Below, piece after piece: positions 46,301 to 55,030 of a DNA stretch of 64,000 nucleotides (positions within the stretch are counted from its first letter, which is position 1; each line of letters opens with the position of its first letter). The position numbers and the translations under genes were made by a program. Source of the stretch: Streptomyces xylophagus (GTDB lineage: Bacteria > Actinomycetota > Actinomycetes > Streptomycetales > Streptomycetaceae). Location: positions 1 through 64,000 of the forward strand of contig NZ_JNWO01000016.1 in the NCBI RefSeq assembly GCF_000716435.1. Direction: 5' to 3'. A model generated the notes under the pieces. The model did no database searches, had not been told where the DNA came from, and worked only from the letters and a program-made list of their open reading frames with translations.

Positions 46301-48772
46301 CTGATCGTCTCGCTGCTGGCCGTACTGCGCGCGGGCGCGGCCTATGTGCCGCTCGACCCGCTCTTCCCGGCCGCCCGTACGGCCCTGATCGTCGAGGACG
46401 CCGAACCGGCTCTGGTCATCACCGAGGGCGCCCTCCGGGAGCGCTTCGCGCAGGCCGGTGTTCCGGTGCGCACCCTCGCCGAACTGGAATCGGGCGCCGC
46501 CCCGGCGCCGGGGCCCCTGCCGACCGGCCAGGACCCGGCGTACGTCATCTACACCTCGGGGACCACCGGGAAGCCCAAGGGCGTGGCGGTCGCGCATGCC
46601 CATGTCGTACGGCTCTTCGGAGCCACCCACCACTGGTTCGGTTTCGGTTCCGACGACGTCTGGACGCTCTTCCACTCCTACGCCTTCGACTTCTCCGTCT
46701 GGGAGATCTGGGGTGCGCTGCTGCACGGCGGGCGGCTGGTCGTGGTGGACGCGACGACAGCGCGGGACCCGGCGCGTTTCCTGGACCTGCTCGCGGCCGA
46801 GAAGGTGACGTTCCTCAACCAGACGCCGTCGGCGTTCGCCCAGCTCGTCCGTGAGGAGGCAGGTCGCGTCGAGCCGCCCCAACTCGCCCTGCGGACCGTC
46901 GTGTTCGGCGGTGAGGCGCTGGACTTCGCGGCCCTGCGCACCTGGACGGACCGGCACGGCCTGGCGGCGCCGGAACTCGTCAACATGTACGGCATCACCG
47001 AGACCACCGTGCACGTCACCCACCACCGGGTGACCGCCGCCGACCTCACCGGTGGGCGGAGCATCGTGGGCGTCCCCCTTCCCGATCTGCAGACCTGGGT
47101 CGTCGACCCGCACGGCCGGCTGCTGCCGCCGGGCGTGGCCGGCGAGCTGTGGGTGGGCGGGCGGGGCGTGGCCCTCGGGTACGTCCGCAGGCCCGAGTTG
47201 ACCGCCGAACGGTTCGTGCCGGACCAGCTGGCCCGCGAGCCGCTGCCCGGCGCCCGGCTGTACCGGTCGGGAGACCTGGCGCGGCTGCTGCCCCGGGGGC
47301 ACCTGGAGTATCTGGGGCGGATCGACCACCAGGTCAAGATCCGGGGCTATCGCATCGAGCTGGGCGAGATCGAGGCATGCCTCTCGGCACAGCCGGGCGT
47401 GGCCGAGCGCATCGTCCTGGCCGTCGGGGAGAGCGCGGAGACCCGGCGGCTCGTCGCCTGGGTGGTGCCGACCCCGGGGGCGGTACTCGACGGTGACCGG
47501 CTGCGGGAAGCGCTGGCGGACCTGCTGCCCGGCTACATGGTCCCGGCCCGTTTCGTGGTCCTGGACGCCCTGCCGCTGACGTCCAACGGCAAGACCGACC
47601 GGCGGCGGCTGCCGCTGCCGGAGGAGACCGTGTCGGACGGTCACCGGGAGCCCCGCACCGCCACCGAGCGGGTGCTGCTCGGCCTGTGGGCAGAGGTGCT
47701 CGGCCGTACCGCCGTCGCCCCGGACGCCAACTTCTTCCACCTGGGCGGCCATTCGATGCTCGCGGTACGGCTGGCCGCACGCGTCCGTGCCTCCTTCGGC
47801 GTCGATCTGCCGCTGTCGGTGCTCTTCACCCACCAGACCCCCGCCGCGCTGGCGTCCTGGCTGGAGCGGGAGACACAGGCGGAACAGGGCGCACGGGCGT
47901 CGTCCGAGCCGGTCCTGGTGCCCGTACGACGGGCGTCGGACAGCGCGGCCGTGCCCTTGTTCGCCGTCCATCCGGGGGCGGGCGGCGTGCTGTGCTACCA
48001 ACCGCTGGCGGAGGCACTCGGGGCGGACCACTCCTTCTACGGCATCCGCTGCTACGGCCACCAGCCGGGCGAACGCCCCTTCGAGACCCTGGCCGCCATG
48101 GCGGACCACTACTGCGCCCTGGTCCGCAGGGCCCACCCCACGGGCCCGTACCGTCTGGTCGGGCATTCCCTCGGCGGTGTCATCGCCTGGGAGATGGCCC
48201 GCCGGCTGCAGGCCGAGGGGCACGAGGTGTCGCTCCTCGCGCTGCTGGACACCTATCTGCCGGGCGCGCTCGGGGAGACCCGGGCCAGTCCCGCGCTGAT
48301 CGTGGAGAACCTGCTCGGGCGGCCGGTGGACCTGGCCGACGAGGATCTCGTGCACCTGTCGGACGAGGAACAGGTCGCCATCGCCCTCGACCGGCTCACG
48401 CCCGAGTCCCGTGGCGGGCCCGGCGGGGCGGGGCTCGACCGGCCCCTGCTGCTGCGGCATCTGCGCATGCTCAAGGACAACCTGCGGCTGTGCGCCGAGC
48501 ACCCGATGGACGACGGACCGCCCTTCCGGGGCCCGGTCCTCTACGCGGCCGCGCGCGGCAACGCCGCCGTCGCCTCCGTGCCCGAACTGTGGGGGCCCTA
48601 CGTGGACGGGGCCGTGCACGTGGTGCCGGTCGCCGGGAGTCACGAGGGCATGCTCCGCGCCGAGGGGGCCCGGGACGTGGCCGCGGCGCTGCTGCGCGGG
48701 CCAATCGTCCATGGCGCAAAGGCAGTCGACGCTCAGGCAATCACCCCTACTCACCCCGAGGACGCCCGATGA
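43343..48772 (+). CDS. NRPS: C, degenerate C, A(Thr), T, TE, 1809 aa
   Basis: Residues 60-500 are a condensation domain with the intact motif MMHHIVSDG (His194/His195, Asp199). Residues about 525-905 resemble a second C domain that has lost its HHxxxDG (LSGPATVWDEG instead) and conserved arginines. The A domain (about 925-1430) has YVIYTSGTTGKPKGV, NMYGITETTVHVT and KIRGYRIELGEIE. Its pocket reads D-F-W-N-V-G-M-V-H-K, essentially the Thr code DFWNIGMVHK. A T domain (FFHLGGHSMLAVRL) and a thioesterase (LVGHSLGGVIAWE) follow. It should couple an upstream acyl group to Thr and release the product. Confidence 0.93.
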   Translation: MNRPTSSGSAPGADDLVNRLVGGLSADRLRQLAAARRANAPAGPTAPPPAPGPGPVDVTRPHALSFAQRRLWFLDRMHPGAVTYNMPVAYDITGELDTAALRDALQLIQDRHAALRTRFLEQDGEGVATVTAPAYLALPQHDLSRLPVDRREEAARDVLRTAAQEPFDLREGPVFRVLLVRLDRTRHVLLSMMHHIVSDGWSMAVFERELVANYAALQAGSGPESAAPPLAYADHAARQLERSRGADFRARVEEWRARLSPLPEPLELPIDLPRPEHPTGRGGLVELTVPADLRDALRQYASSRGASLAMIMLGLLQYVLARQSGQDHVCVGMPVAGREDRRSEAVIGLFINLLPIGARIGPDTSLRTLVDQVRDEALYAYAHQDVPFDVLTEALDLPRRLDRSPVFQVLFAMQNTPRQRTADDPAQPSFRRREVPVGQAKFELSFEFGDDDGGGLWGAVEYSTDLFTRDTVFDLADRYLTLLREALAAPDTVALDSLPFVARDRLPGALGLTDAPDDLAVLPATAGICTAVVELEGPWSPDAWREAVGEARRRHRGLRVRARSLTRLRESALYTWTEPGEPHVSVVPDGRAAVADGPAALLRGTAVTAPADADGDLAVGITLLRGPGEGMYAVLSGPATVWDEGTARQVAEELGPRYRELRDGGSSPGAGPGPVVAVLPAATVPPAAPVAAAFLPLPPDAGRSGRALSHCVLTARQWQDLQHHCADEDITPARFLSGLFGYLAGVCSRATASFAVYGTGTDASLPDGPIADGPAADGVVLPWSDDGVRGGVADTLRAWPAPTPDHHRAPDAEEHAVRLEFALVPGATAPSVWVTPPQAPGTARLRGEPLSDGGLRLLLDDATGFLAGLRLPERLRGLTEALVTGGLTAWEELPLVLPDEERLWHDVLNRPEIPAGATASASSLSRLFAERAAARPHATAVSHGPRSLTYGELAARVDAVAGALRPALDRHKGPRRVAVCAERGLDLIVSLLAVLRAGAAYVPLDPLFPAARTALIVEDAEPALVITEGALRERFAQAGVPVRTLAELESGAAPAPGPLPTGQDPAYVIYTSGTTGKPKGVAVAHAHVVRLFGATHHWFGFGSDDVWTLFHSYAFDFSVWEIWGALLHGGRLVVVDATTARDPARFLDLLAAEKVTFLNQTPSAFAQLVREEAGRVEPPQLALRTVVFGGEALDFAALRTWTDRHGLAAPELVNMYGITETTVHVTHHRVTAADLTGGRSIVGVPLPDLQTWVVDPHGRLLPPGVAGELWVGGRGVALGYVRRPELTAERFVPDQLAREPLPGARLYRSGDLARLLPRGHLEYLGRIDHQVKIRGYRIELGEIEACLSAQPGVAERIVLAVGESAETRRLVAWVVPTPGAVLDGDRLREALADLLPGYMVPARFVVLDALPLTSNGKTDRRRLPLPEETVSDGHREPRTATERVLLGLWAEVLGRTAVAPDANFFHLGGHSMLAVRLAARVRASFGVDLPLSVLFTHQTPAALASWLERETQAEQGARASSEPVLVPVRRASDSAAVPLFAVHPGAGGVLCYQPLAEALGADHSFYGIRCYGHQPGERPFETLAAMADHYCALVRRAHPTGPYRLVGHSLGGVIAWEMARRLQAEGHEVSLLALLDTYLPGALGETRASPALIVENLLGRPVDLADEDLVHLSDEEQVAIALDRLTPESRGGPGGAGLDRPLLLRHLRMLKDNLRLCAEHPMDDGPPFRGPVLYAAARGNAAVASVPELWGPYVDGAVHVVPVAGSHEGMLRAEGARDVAAALLRGPIVHGAKAVDAQAITPTHPEDAR

Positions 48773-49848
48773 CCGCACCCGATTTCCGCTCCTTCAAGCC
48801 GCGGACCGCGCCCACGGCACCGGCCGCCGCCGACGCCGTACGACTCGGCGCTCCCGCCGGTGGGGGGCCGCTGCCGCTGGTGGTCGAGGCCGCGGCGCCG
48901 CGGCTCCAGGCCGCCGAGTGGGTCGAGCGCGAGCGCGGCCGGGTGGACACGTTGCTCGCGGAGCACGGCGCCCTGCTCTTCCGGGGGTTCGCGGTGGATC
49001 CCGCCGACGGTTTCCCGCGGTTCGCGGCGGCCGTGGGCAGCGGTGCGCTCCCGTACACGCAGCGCTCCACCAAACGCACGCTGGAGAAGAAGGGCGTCTA
49101 CACGTCCACCGAGTACCCGGCCACCCACTCCATCGCGCTGCACAGCGAGAACGCGTTCCAGTACCAGTGGCCGCAGCGCATCATGTTCCACTCCGTGATC
49201 CCGGCCGAGACCGGCGGTGCCACCCCGATCGCCGACAACGCGGCCGTCTTCGAGGCGATCGACCCGGCGGTACGGGAGGAGTTCGTGCGGCGGGGCATCA
49301 GCTACGTGCGCAACTTCGGGGCCGGACTCGAACTGCCCTGGCAGGAGGCGTTCCAGACGGAGCGCCGGGAGGAGGTGGAGGCGTACTGCGCCGAGCACCG
49401 TATCCACTGGGAGTGGAAGGACGGTGATCGGCTGCTGACCCGTGAGGTGCTGCCCGCGACGCTGCTGCTGCCGTCGACGCGGCGGCGGGTCTGGTTCAAC
49501 CAGGTCCATCTCTTCCACGTCAGCAATCTCGCCACCGACGTCCGCCGGGCCCTGCTGGAGGCGATGCCCGAGGAGGACCTGCCCCGGCACGCCTACTTCG
49601 GCGACGGCGGTGTCATCCCCGACGCCCACCTGGACGACGTACGGGCGGCGTACGCGGCCGAGACCGTCGCGTTCCCCTGGCGGCGGGACGACATCCTGCT
49701 CGTCGACAACCTGCGCGTGTGCCACGGACGGGAGCCGTTCACCGGTGACCGGAAGGTGCTGGTCTCCATGTCGGATCCGGCGGACTACGGGCAGTTCGCG
49801 GGCGCGTCCCCGGTGCCGAGCGACGAGCAAGGAGGACGGACAGTATGA
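48769..49848 (+). CDS. TauD/SyrP-like Fe(II)/2-oxoglutarate oxygenase, candidate DdaC counterpart, 359 aa
   Basis: TauD-type fold with iron ligands H125-x-E127 in SIALHSENAFQ and His319 in VCHGREPF, the latter followed by the 2-oxoglutarate-binding basic residue. The HxE variant is shared by SyrP and related enzymes acting on carrier-bound amino acids. In dapdiamide biosynthesis DdaC epoxidises fumaramoyl-Dap held on an NRPS carrier; the gene here sits between the two NRPS genes and overlaps both by ATGA. Epoxidation or hydroxylation cannot be separated by sequence alone. Confidence 0.88.
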   Translation: MTAPDFRSFKPRTAPTAPAAADAVRLGAPAGGGPLPLVVEAAAPRLQAAEWVERERGRVDTLLAEHGALLFRGFAVDPADGFPRFAAAVGSGALPYTQRSTKRTLEKKGVYTSTEYPATHSIALHSENAFQYQWPQRIMFHSVIPAETGGATPIADNAAVFEAIDPAVREEFVRRGISYVRNFGAGLELPWQEAFQTERREEVEAYCAEHRIHWEWKDGDRLLTREVLPATLLLPSTRRRVWFNQVHLFHVSNLATDVRRALLEAMPEEDLPRHAYFGDGGVIPDAHLDDVRAAYAAETVAFPWRRDDILLVDNLRVCHGREPFTGDRKVLVSMSDPADYGQFAGASPVPSDEQGGRTV

Positions 49849-52800
49849 GCAGCACCCCCACCCCCACGGTCAGCCGTCACATCGTCACCGCGCAGCAGGC
49901 GGAACGCCGACCGGACGCGCCCCCCGCCGAACTCTCCCTGCGTCTGTTCTCCGCACCGGACGCGGACGCCGTCTCCCGTGCCGTGCAGCGGGTCGTCGCC
50001 GCGCACGAGACGCTGCGCGCGCGGATCGTCCCGGCCGCCGAGGGGCACGACGACGTCGTCAGCGAGGTCCGGGAGCAGGCGGAGCTGGTGTGGCGCACGC
50101 CGGAGGGCAACGCCCCTGACGGTTCCTTGAACGGGGACGTGGAGGGGTTGCCGCTGCGGGTGGAGTTCCGGCCCGGCCGAGCCGACGAGCCGGGCGCCCT
50201 CACCCTGAGCCTCCCGTCCCGTGCCGTCGACGAGGCGGGGCTGGCCGCGCTGGGCGCCCATCTGCTGGCACTGCTCACCGGAGAGGCACCGCCGGAACCG
50301 GTGCAGAGCAGCCAGTACGCGGCCTGGCAGTACGAGACACGCGCCGCCGCCGAGCCCGAGGACCGGGCCGTAGGGGTGCTTCCCGAACGGCTGCCGTCGC
50401 CCTTGTCGGACGTCGGCAGGGACACGGACGCGGGTGCGAGCGGTGCGGAAGGGCCGCGGAGAATCGGGGTCGTCGTCGACGGAGCGCTCGGCGGGCGGAT
50501 CCGGTCCCTGTCCGAGGAGTTGGGCACCGATCCGGGTGCGGTCGTGCTCGGCGCCTGGCTGGTGTGTCTGTGGCGGCACAATGCCGACCGGGACTTCGTG
50601 TCCGGCGTCTGCTCCGACCAGCGGCGCCGTTACCCCGAACTCGCCGACACCGTCGGCGTGTTGGCCACGCACCTGCCCCTCGCGTTCGGCGTCACGGACA
50701 CGGACACGACGGCGTCGCTGGTGGCCCGGCTGTCCGGGCAGCTGGCCCAACTCCTCGCCGCGACCGACCTGTTCAGCTGGGACGACGTCCGGCCGGGCGG
50801 GTACGACTGCGACAGCCGGGCGCCCCGGCGGCCCGTGCTCTTCACGGACCTCCCCTTCGACTCGGACACCGTGGTCGCCGCCGTGACCCCGACCGACCCG
50901 TCCCTCTCTCCCCGCCTCGCCCTGCAGGTGCTGCGCGGCCTGGGCAGCACCCGACTGGAGCTGCTCCACGACGCCGGGTTCGACCGGGCGAGGGCCGCCG
51001 CCCTCCTGGACGGTGTCGTCACCCTGCTCGACGGGATGACCGGTGCCCCGCACACCCCGGTCACCGAGTTGGCACTGCTGTCGCCGGAGGCCACGGCACA
51101 GGTCCTCGCCCAGTACGGGCACGCACCGGAGGACCTCCGGCGCGACCACGACGACTCACCCGAGGACACCCAACTCCCCAACGCCTACGACCTGTTCGCC
51201 CGGCAGGCCCGCCGCACCCCCGACCGGGTCGCCGTCCAAGCCGGTGACACGGCCCACTCGTACGCCGAACTGGACCGGCACGCCACGGCCGTCGCCGCCT
51301 CGCTCGCCCGGCGCGGGCTGCGGCCCGGTGACCGGGTCGGGCTGCTCCTCGACCGGGGCGTCGGCATGGTCGCCGCCGTCCTCGGGGCGTGGCGGGCCGG
51401 GCTCGCCTACGTGCCGGTGGATCCCGCGACGCCCGCCGACCGGGTCGCCCTGCTCCTCGCCGACAGCGGTGCCGCGCTCCTGGTCACCGAGGCCGCCCTG
51501 CGGCATCTGACCCCCGCGGCCGGTCCGCCCGCCGCCGAACTGCGCGAACTCCTGGCCGAGACCGCCACGGACACGGATCTGCCGGAGCGGGACCCGTCCG
51601 ATCCGGCGTACGTCATCTACACATCGGGGACCACCGGGCGGCCCAAGGGCGTCATGATCGAGCAGCGTTCCGTCGTCGCCTTCGCCCATGCGCACCGGGA
51701 ACGGATCTACCGCCACCACGCGCCCTCGGACGGGGGGCTGCGGGTCAGTTTCAACGCCTCGCTGGCCTTCGACGGGTCCGTCGAGCGCATTCTGACGCTG
51801 CTGCACGGCGCCGGCCTGTACATCTTCGACGACGCGGCCCGCCGCGACCCGGACCTCTTCCTGGCGCAGACCCGGCGGCACCGCCTGCACGTGCTCGACG
51901 TGACCCCCACCTTCCTGACCCTGCTGGTGCAGCGTGGCCTGCTCGACCACCCGGAGCACCGGCCCGACGTGGTGCTCGTCGGCGGCGAGGCGATCGGCCC
52001 CGCGCTGTGGCGACAACTGACCGACAGCGCCATCGCCTTCTACAACGTGTACGGGCCCACGGAAGCCACCGTCAACGCGGCCGTCGGACCGGTCACGGGC
52101 GTCGAACCGCACCTCGGCCGGGCGCTTCCCGGGGCCCGGCTGTACATCCTGGACAACCGACTGCGGCCGGTTCCGGTGGGGGTGGTCGGCGAGATACACA
52201 TCTCCGGCGCCGGTCTCGCCCGCGGGTACCTGGGCCGGGACGACCTGACCGCCTCCGCGTTCGTGCCCAGTCCGTTCGCCGCGGGCGACTCCGCGCACGG
52301 GCGGCTGTACCGCACGGGGGACCGCGGGCGGTTCCGGCCCGACGGGGGTGTCGAGTTCCTGGGGCGCGGGGACGGCCAGGTGAAGCTGCGCGGCTACCGG
52401 ATCGAGACCGCCGAGATCTCCACCGTCCTGGCCCTCGAACCGGGCGTCGACGAGGCGTTGGTGCGGCTGCACACCTCGGCCGCGGGCGAACCGTCCCTGG
52501 TGGCGTACGTGGTGGCCGATCCGGCGCCCGCGGACCTGCTCCCCCGGCTGCGGGACCGGCTCGCCAAAGCACTGCCCGACTACATGGTCCCGGGTGAGAT
52601 CATCATCCTGGCCCGGCTGCCGCTGACGGTGAACGGCAAGGTGGACACCGCCGCACTGCCCGCCCCCGGCACGGTCCGCCAGGCCACGCTGTCCACCGAG
52701 TACGTCGAGCCGGCGGGGGAACTGGAGACGTTCATCGCCGGGATCTGGAGCGAGGTGCTGGGCATCACGGGGATCGGTTCGCGGGACAACTTCTTCGAAC

Positions 52801-53009
52801 TCGGCGGCCACTCCCTGCTCGCGGCGAGCATGATTGCCAGGGTGAACGAGACGTTCGGGGTGGAACTCTCGCTCGCCACGGCGTTCGCGCGCCGCACGGT
52901 CACCGGTCTCGCCGTGGCGGTGGCGCAGGAACTGACGGGGGCACGGACGCCGGAGGAACTCGCGGCGATCCTGGCCGGGACCGACACCGGGACCATCGAG
53001 GAGAACTGA
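49845..53009 (+). CDS. NRPS: degenerate C, A, T, 1054 aa
   Basis: The first 430 residues are a shortened condensation-like region whose active-site position reads LSLPSRAVDEAG, so it is unlikely to catalyse bond formation. The A domain has YVIYTSGTTGRPKGV, YNVYGPTEATVNAAV and KLRGYRIETAEI, with pocket residues D-G-E-D-L-G-V-V-N-K. The two acidic residues (E at 239, D at 278, GrsA numbering) suggest a polar or basic side chain. It ends with one T domain (FFELGGHSLLAASM) and no thioesterase. It fits a DdaD-like carrier for Dap or acyl-Dap that donates to the C domain of the other NRPS. Confidence 0.9.
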   Translation: MSSTPTPTVSRHIVTAQQAERRPDAPPAELSLRLFSAPDADAVSRAVQRVVAAHETLRARIVPAAEGHDDVVSEVREQAELVWRTPEGNAPDGSLNGDVEGLPLRVEFRPGRADEPGALTLSLPSRAVDEAGLAALGAHLLALLTGEAPPEPVQSSQYAAWQYETRAAAEPEDRAVGVLPERLPSPLSDVGRDTDAGASGAEGPRRIGVVVDGALGGRIRSLSEELGTDPGAVVLGAWLVCLWRHNADRDFVSGVCSDQRRRYPELADTVGVLATHLPLAFGVTDTDTTASLVARLSGQLAQLLAATDLFSWDDVRPGGYDCDSRAPRRPVLFTDLPFDSDTVVAAVTPTDPSLSPRLALQVLRGLGSTRLELLHDAGFDRARAAALLDGVVTLLDGMTGAPHTPVTELALLSPEATAQVLAQYGHAPEDLRRDHDDSPEDTQLPNAYDLFARQARRTPDRVAVQAGDTAHSYAELDRHATAVAASLARRGLRPGDRVGLLLDRGVGMVAAVLGAWRAGLAYVPVDPATPADRVALLLADSGAALLVTEAALRHLTPAAGPPAAELRELLAETATDTDLPERDPSDPAYVIYTSGTTGRPKGVMIEQRSVVAFAHAHRERIYRHHAPSDGGLRVSFNASLAFDGSVERILTLLHGAGLYIFDDAARRDPDLFLAQTRRHRLHVLDVTPTFLTLLVQRGLLDHPEHRPDVVLVGGEAIGPALWRQLTDSAIAFYNVYGPTEATVNAAVGPVTGVEPHLGRALPGARLYILDNRLRPVPVGVVGEIHISGAGLARGYLGRDDLTASAFVPSPFAAGDSAHGRLYRTGDRGRFRPDGGVEFLGRGDGQVKLRGYRIETAEISTVLALEPGVDEALVRLHTSAAGEPSLVAYVVADPAPADLLPRLRDRLAKALPDYMVPGEIIILARLPLTVNGKVDTAALPAPGTVRQATLSTEYVEPAGELETFIAGIWSEVLGITGIGSRDNFFELGGHSLLAASMIARVNETFGVELSLATAFARRTVTGLAVAVAQELTGARTPEELAAILAGTDTGTIEEN

Positions 53010-53011
53010 TC

Positions 53012-53656
53012 GTGTTGCACGAGGTGGCCTCGTTCGCCATCGTCGCCGGGCTGTTGACCATCACACCGGGGCTGGACACCGCCCTGGTGCTCCGCTCCGC
53101 CGTACGCCACGGCTCACGTGGTGGTTTCGCCACGGCCCTCGGGATCAACACCGGTGCGCTGGCCTGGGGCGTCGTGGCGTCCGCGGGCGGTTCGGTGGTA
53201 CTCGACGCGTCCGAGACGGCGTACACGATGCTGCGCCTGGCCGGGGCGGTGTATCTGCTGTGGCTGGGGGGCCGGATGCTGTGGCGCGCCCGGCGGTCCG
53301 CCGACGGTGACGAGGGTCCGTCGCTGCTGCCCGCGGACGGTGAGCCCTGGGGCGACGAGTCCACCCTGCGGCTGTGGTGGCGGGGGGTGGTCACCAACGC
53401 GCTCAACCCGAAGATCGGCGTGTTCTACATGGCGGTTCTGCCGCAGTTCATTCCGGAGGGCACGTCGCCGTTGCTGGCCGGGATCGTGCTCGCGGTCGTG
53501 CACGACATCGAGGGACTGCTCTGGTTCACGTTGCTGATCTTCGGTGTGCGGACGTTCCGGGCCTGGCTGTCGCGGGACGCCGTCAAGCGGTGGATGGACC
53601 GGGTCACGGGCGCGGTGCTGATCGGGTTCAGCGTGCGTCTGGCGGCGCAGGGCTGA
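53012..53656 (+). CDS. LysE/RhtB-family amino-acid exporter, 214 aa
   Basis: Six hydrophobic helices with the family signature near the N-terminus (LLTITPGLDTALVL) and TNALNPKIGVFYMAVLPQF in the middle. Such proteins export amino acids or small peptides. It starts two bases after the NRPS stop, so it belongs to the operon and may export Dap or the product. Confidence 0.9.
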   Translation: MLHEVASFAIVAGLLTITPGLDTALVLRSAVRHGSRGGFATALGINTGALAWGVVASAGGSVVLDASETAYTMLRLAGAVYLLWLGGRMLWRARRSADGDEGPSLLPADGEPWGDESTLRLWWRGVVTNALNPKIGVFYMAVLPQFIPEGTSPLLAGIVLAVVHDIEGLLWFTLLIFGVRTFRAWLSRDAVKRWMDRVTGAVLIGFSVRLAAQG

Positions 53657-53721
53657 GCGGCCGCGGTGATGAACAGGTGCGGACAACTCCCTTCCCGGGA
53701 GCCCAAGGAGGAGAGCAGAGG

Positions 53722-54933
53722 ATGACTGCCGAGAGCGACACCGCCCGTCCGGAACCCGGGAGCCGGGTTCCGGAGGAGACGACACGGCGTGGGCCCGCCG
53801 TGCTGCTCGGTTCCAAGCCCGCCGAGGGGTACGAGACGCTGGCCCGGCTGGGCGTCCCGTTCATCTGGGTCGTCGATCCGGTGGACGAGCCGCCGACCAC
53901 CGTGCCCGGCGCGGTGCGGGTGGTGTCCGCGCCCTTCAAGAGCGATCCCCTGAGCGTGCTGCGGCTGCCGCTGCCGCCGGACGTCTGCGGTGTTCTCTCG
54001 TTCACCGAGATGGGGTCGCTGCCCGCCGCGCTGCTCGCCGAAGCCCTCGGCCTGCCGACGGTGCCGGTGCGCGCGGTGCTGCGGGCGCGGAACAAGCTCC
54101 TGATGCGACGGACCCTGGCGGCCGTGTTCGACGGACCGGCCTTCGGTGTCGTCGGCCTGGACGAGCCTGCGGCCGACGACTTCCCCCTCATCGCCAAACC
54201 CGCCGAGGGCACCGGCAGTCAGGGAGTGGAGTTCCTCGCCGACCCCGCCGCCTTTGCCGCACGCAGCGCCGAGTTGGCGGGCGCGCTGTGGGAACACTAC
54301 GTGGACGGTCCCGAGTACAGCATCGAGGCGGTGTCGTCCGGCGGTGTGCACCACATCCTGGGCATCACCGCCAAGCGGACCACGGGAGCTCCGTACTTCG
54401 TGGAGACCGGCCACGAGGTGCCCGCCGTGCTGACCGAGGACGCGGACCGCGCGATACGGGGGTGTGTGGAACGCTGCCTGGATGTACTGGAGTTGACCGC
54501 CGGGGCGTCCCACACCGAGGTGAAGCTGGAGCACGGCCGCGCTGTCGTGATCGAGACGCACACGCGCGCGGGCGGCGACCGCATCCCGCTGCTGACCCGC
54601 CTGGTGAGCGGCGTCGACCAGTACGAACTGGCGGTACGGTCCGTGCTGCCGCGGGTGGAACCCCTCACCCGCGCGCCGCGGTTCAAGCACGCGGCCGTGC
54701 ACTACTTCCCCTGGCAGGACGTCACCGTCGACGGGGTGGAGGGGCTGGACGCCTGCCGGGCCTCGGACGGCGTCGTCGAGGCCGAACTGCGGGCCGTGGA
54801 CGGGGAGTCGGTGCCGGTGTGGCGCTACAGCCATGAGCGCCCCGGACATGTCGTGGCGGGCGCGGACGACCGCGACGAACTGCGCCGCAGGATCGCCGCG
54901 GCGGAGAACCTGGTGCGTCCCCGGCTGAGTTGA
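53722..54933 (+). CDS. ATP-grasp ligase, candidate DdaF counterpart, 403 aa
   Basis: ATP-grasp fold: FPLIAKPAEGTGSQGVEFL (ATP-binding lysine and glycine loop), YVDGPEYSIEAVSSGG, and the metal site HTEVKLEHGRAVVIETHTRAGGD. Members such as DdaF and BacD join amino acids or peptides through acyl phosphates. The ATG at 53722 has the ribosome site AAGGAGGAG. In a Dap cluster it would add an amino acid to (acyl-)Dap; with an NRPS-TE also present, it may extend the product or make a variant. Confidence 0.9.
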   Translation: MTAESDTARPEPGSRVPEETTRRGPAVLLGSKPAEGYETLARLGVPFIWVVDPVDEPPTTVPGAVRVVSAPFKSDPLSVLRLPLPPDVCGVLSFTEMGSLPAALLAEALGLPTVPVRAVLRARNKLLMRRTLAAVFDGPAFGVVGLDEPAADDFPLIAKPAEGTGSQGVEFLADPAAFAARSAELAGALWEHYVDGPEYSIEAVSSGGVHHILGITAKRTTGAPYFVETGHEVPAVLTEDADRAIRGCVERCLDVLELTAGASHTEVKLEHGRAVVIETHTRAGGDRIPLLTRLVSGVDQYELAVRSVLPRVEPLTRAPRFKHAAVHYFPWQDVTVDGVEGLDACRASDGVVEAELRAVDGESVPVWRYSHERPGHVVAGADDRDELRRRIAAAENLVRPRLS

Positions 54934-55030
54934 GCGCTTTGCCTACGCCGTGATCCGCCTACGTCATTGTCCGGATCGCCCGTGTCCGTGCACATGCCCG
55001 CGCCCGTGAACAAGGGGAGAAACCACAGCC

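Noticed and set aside
43187..48778. 1863-codon open frame antisense to the first NRPS
   Set aside because: It is the mirror of high-GC3 codon usage; its translation is Gly/Arg/Gln/Val-rich with no domain, while the plus frame has all NRPS motifs.
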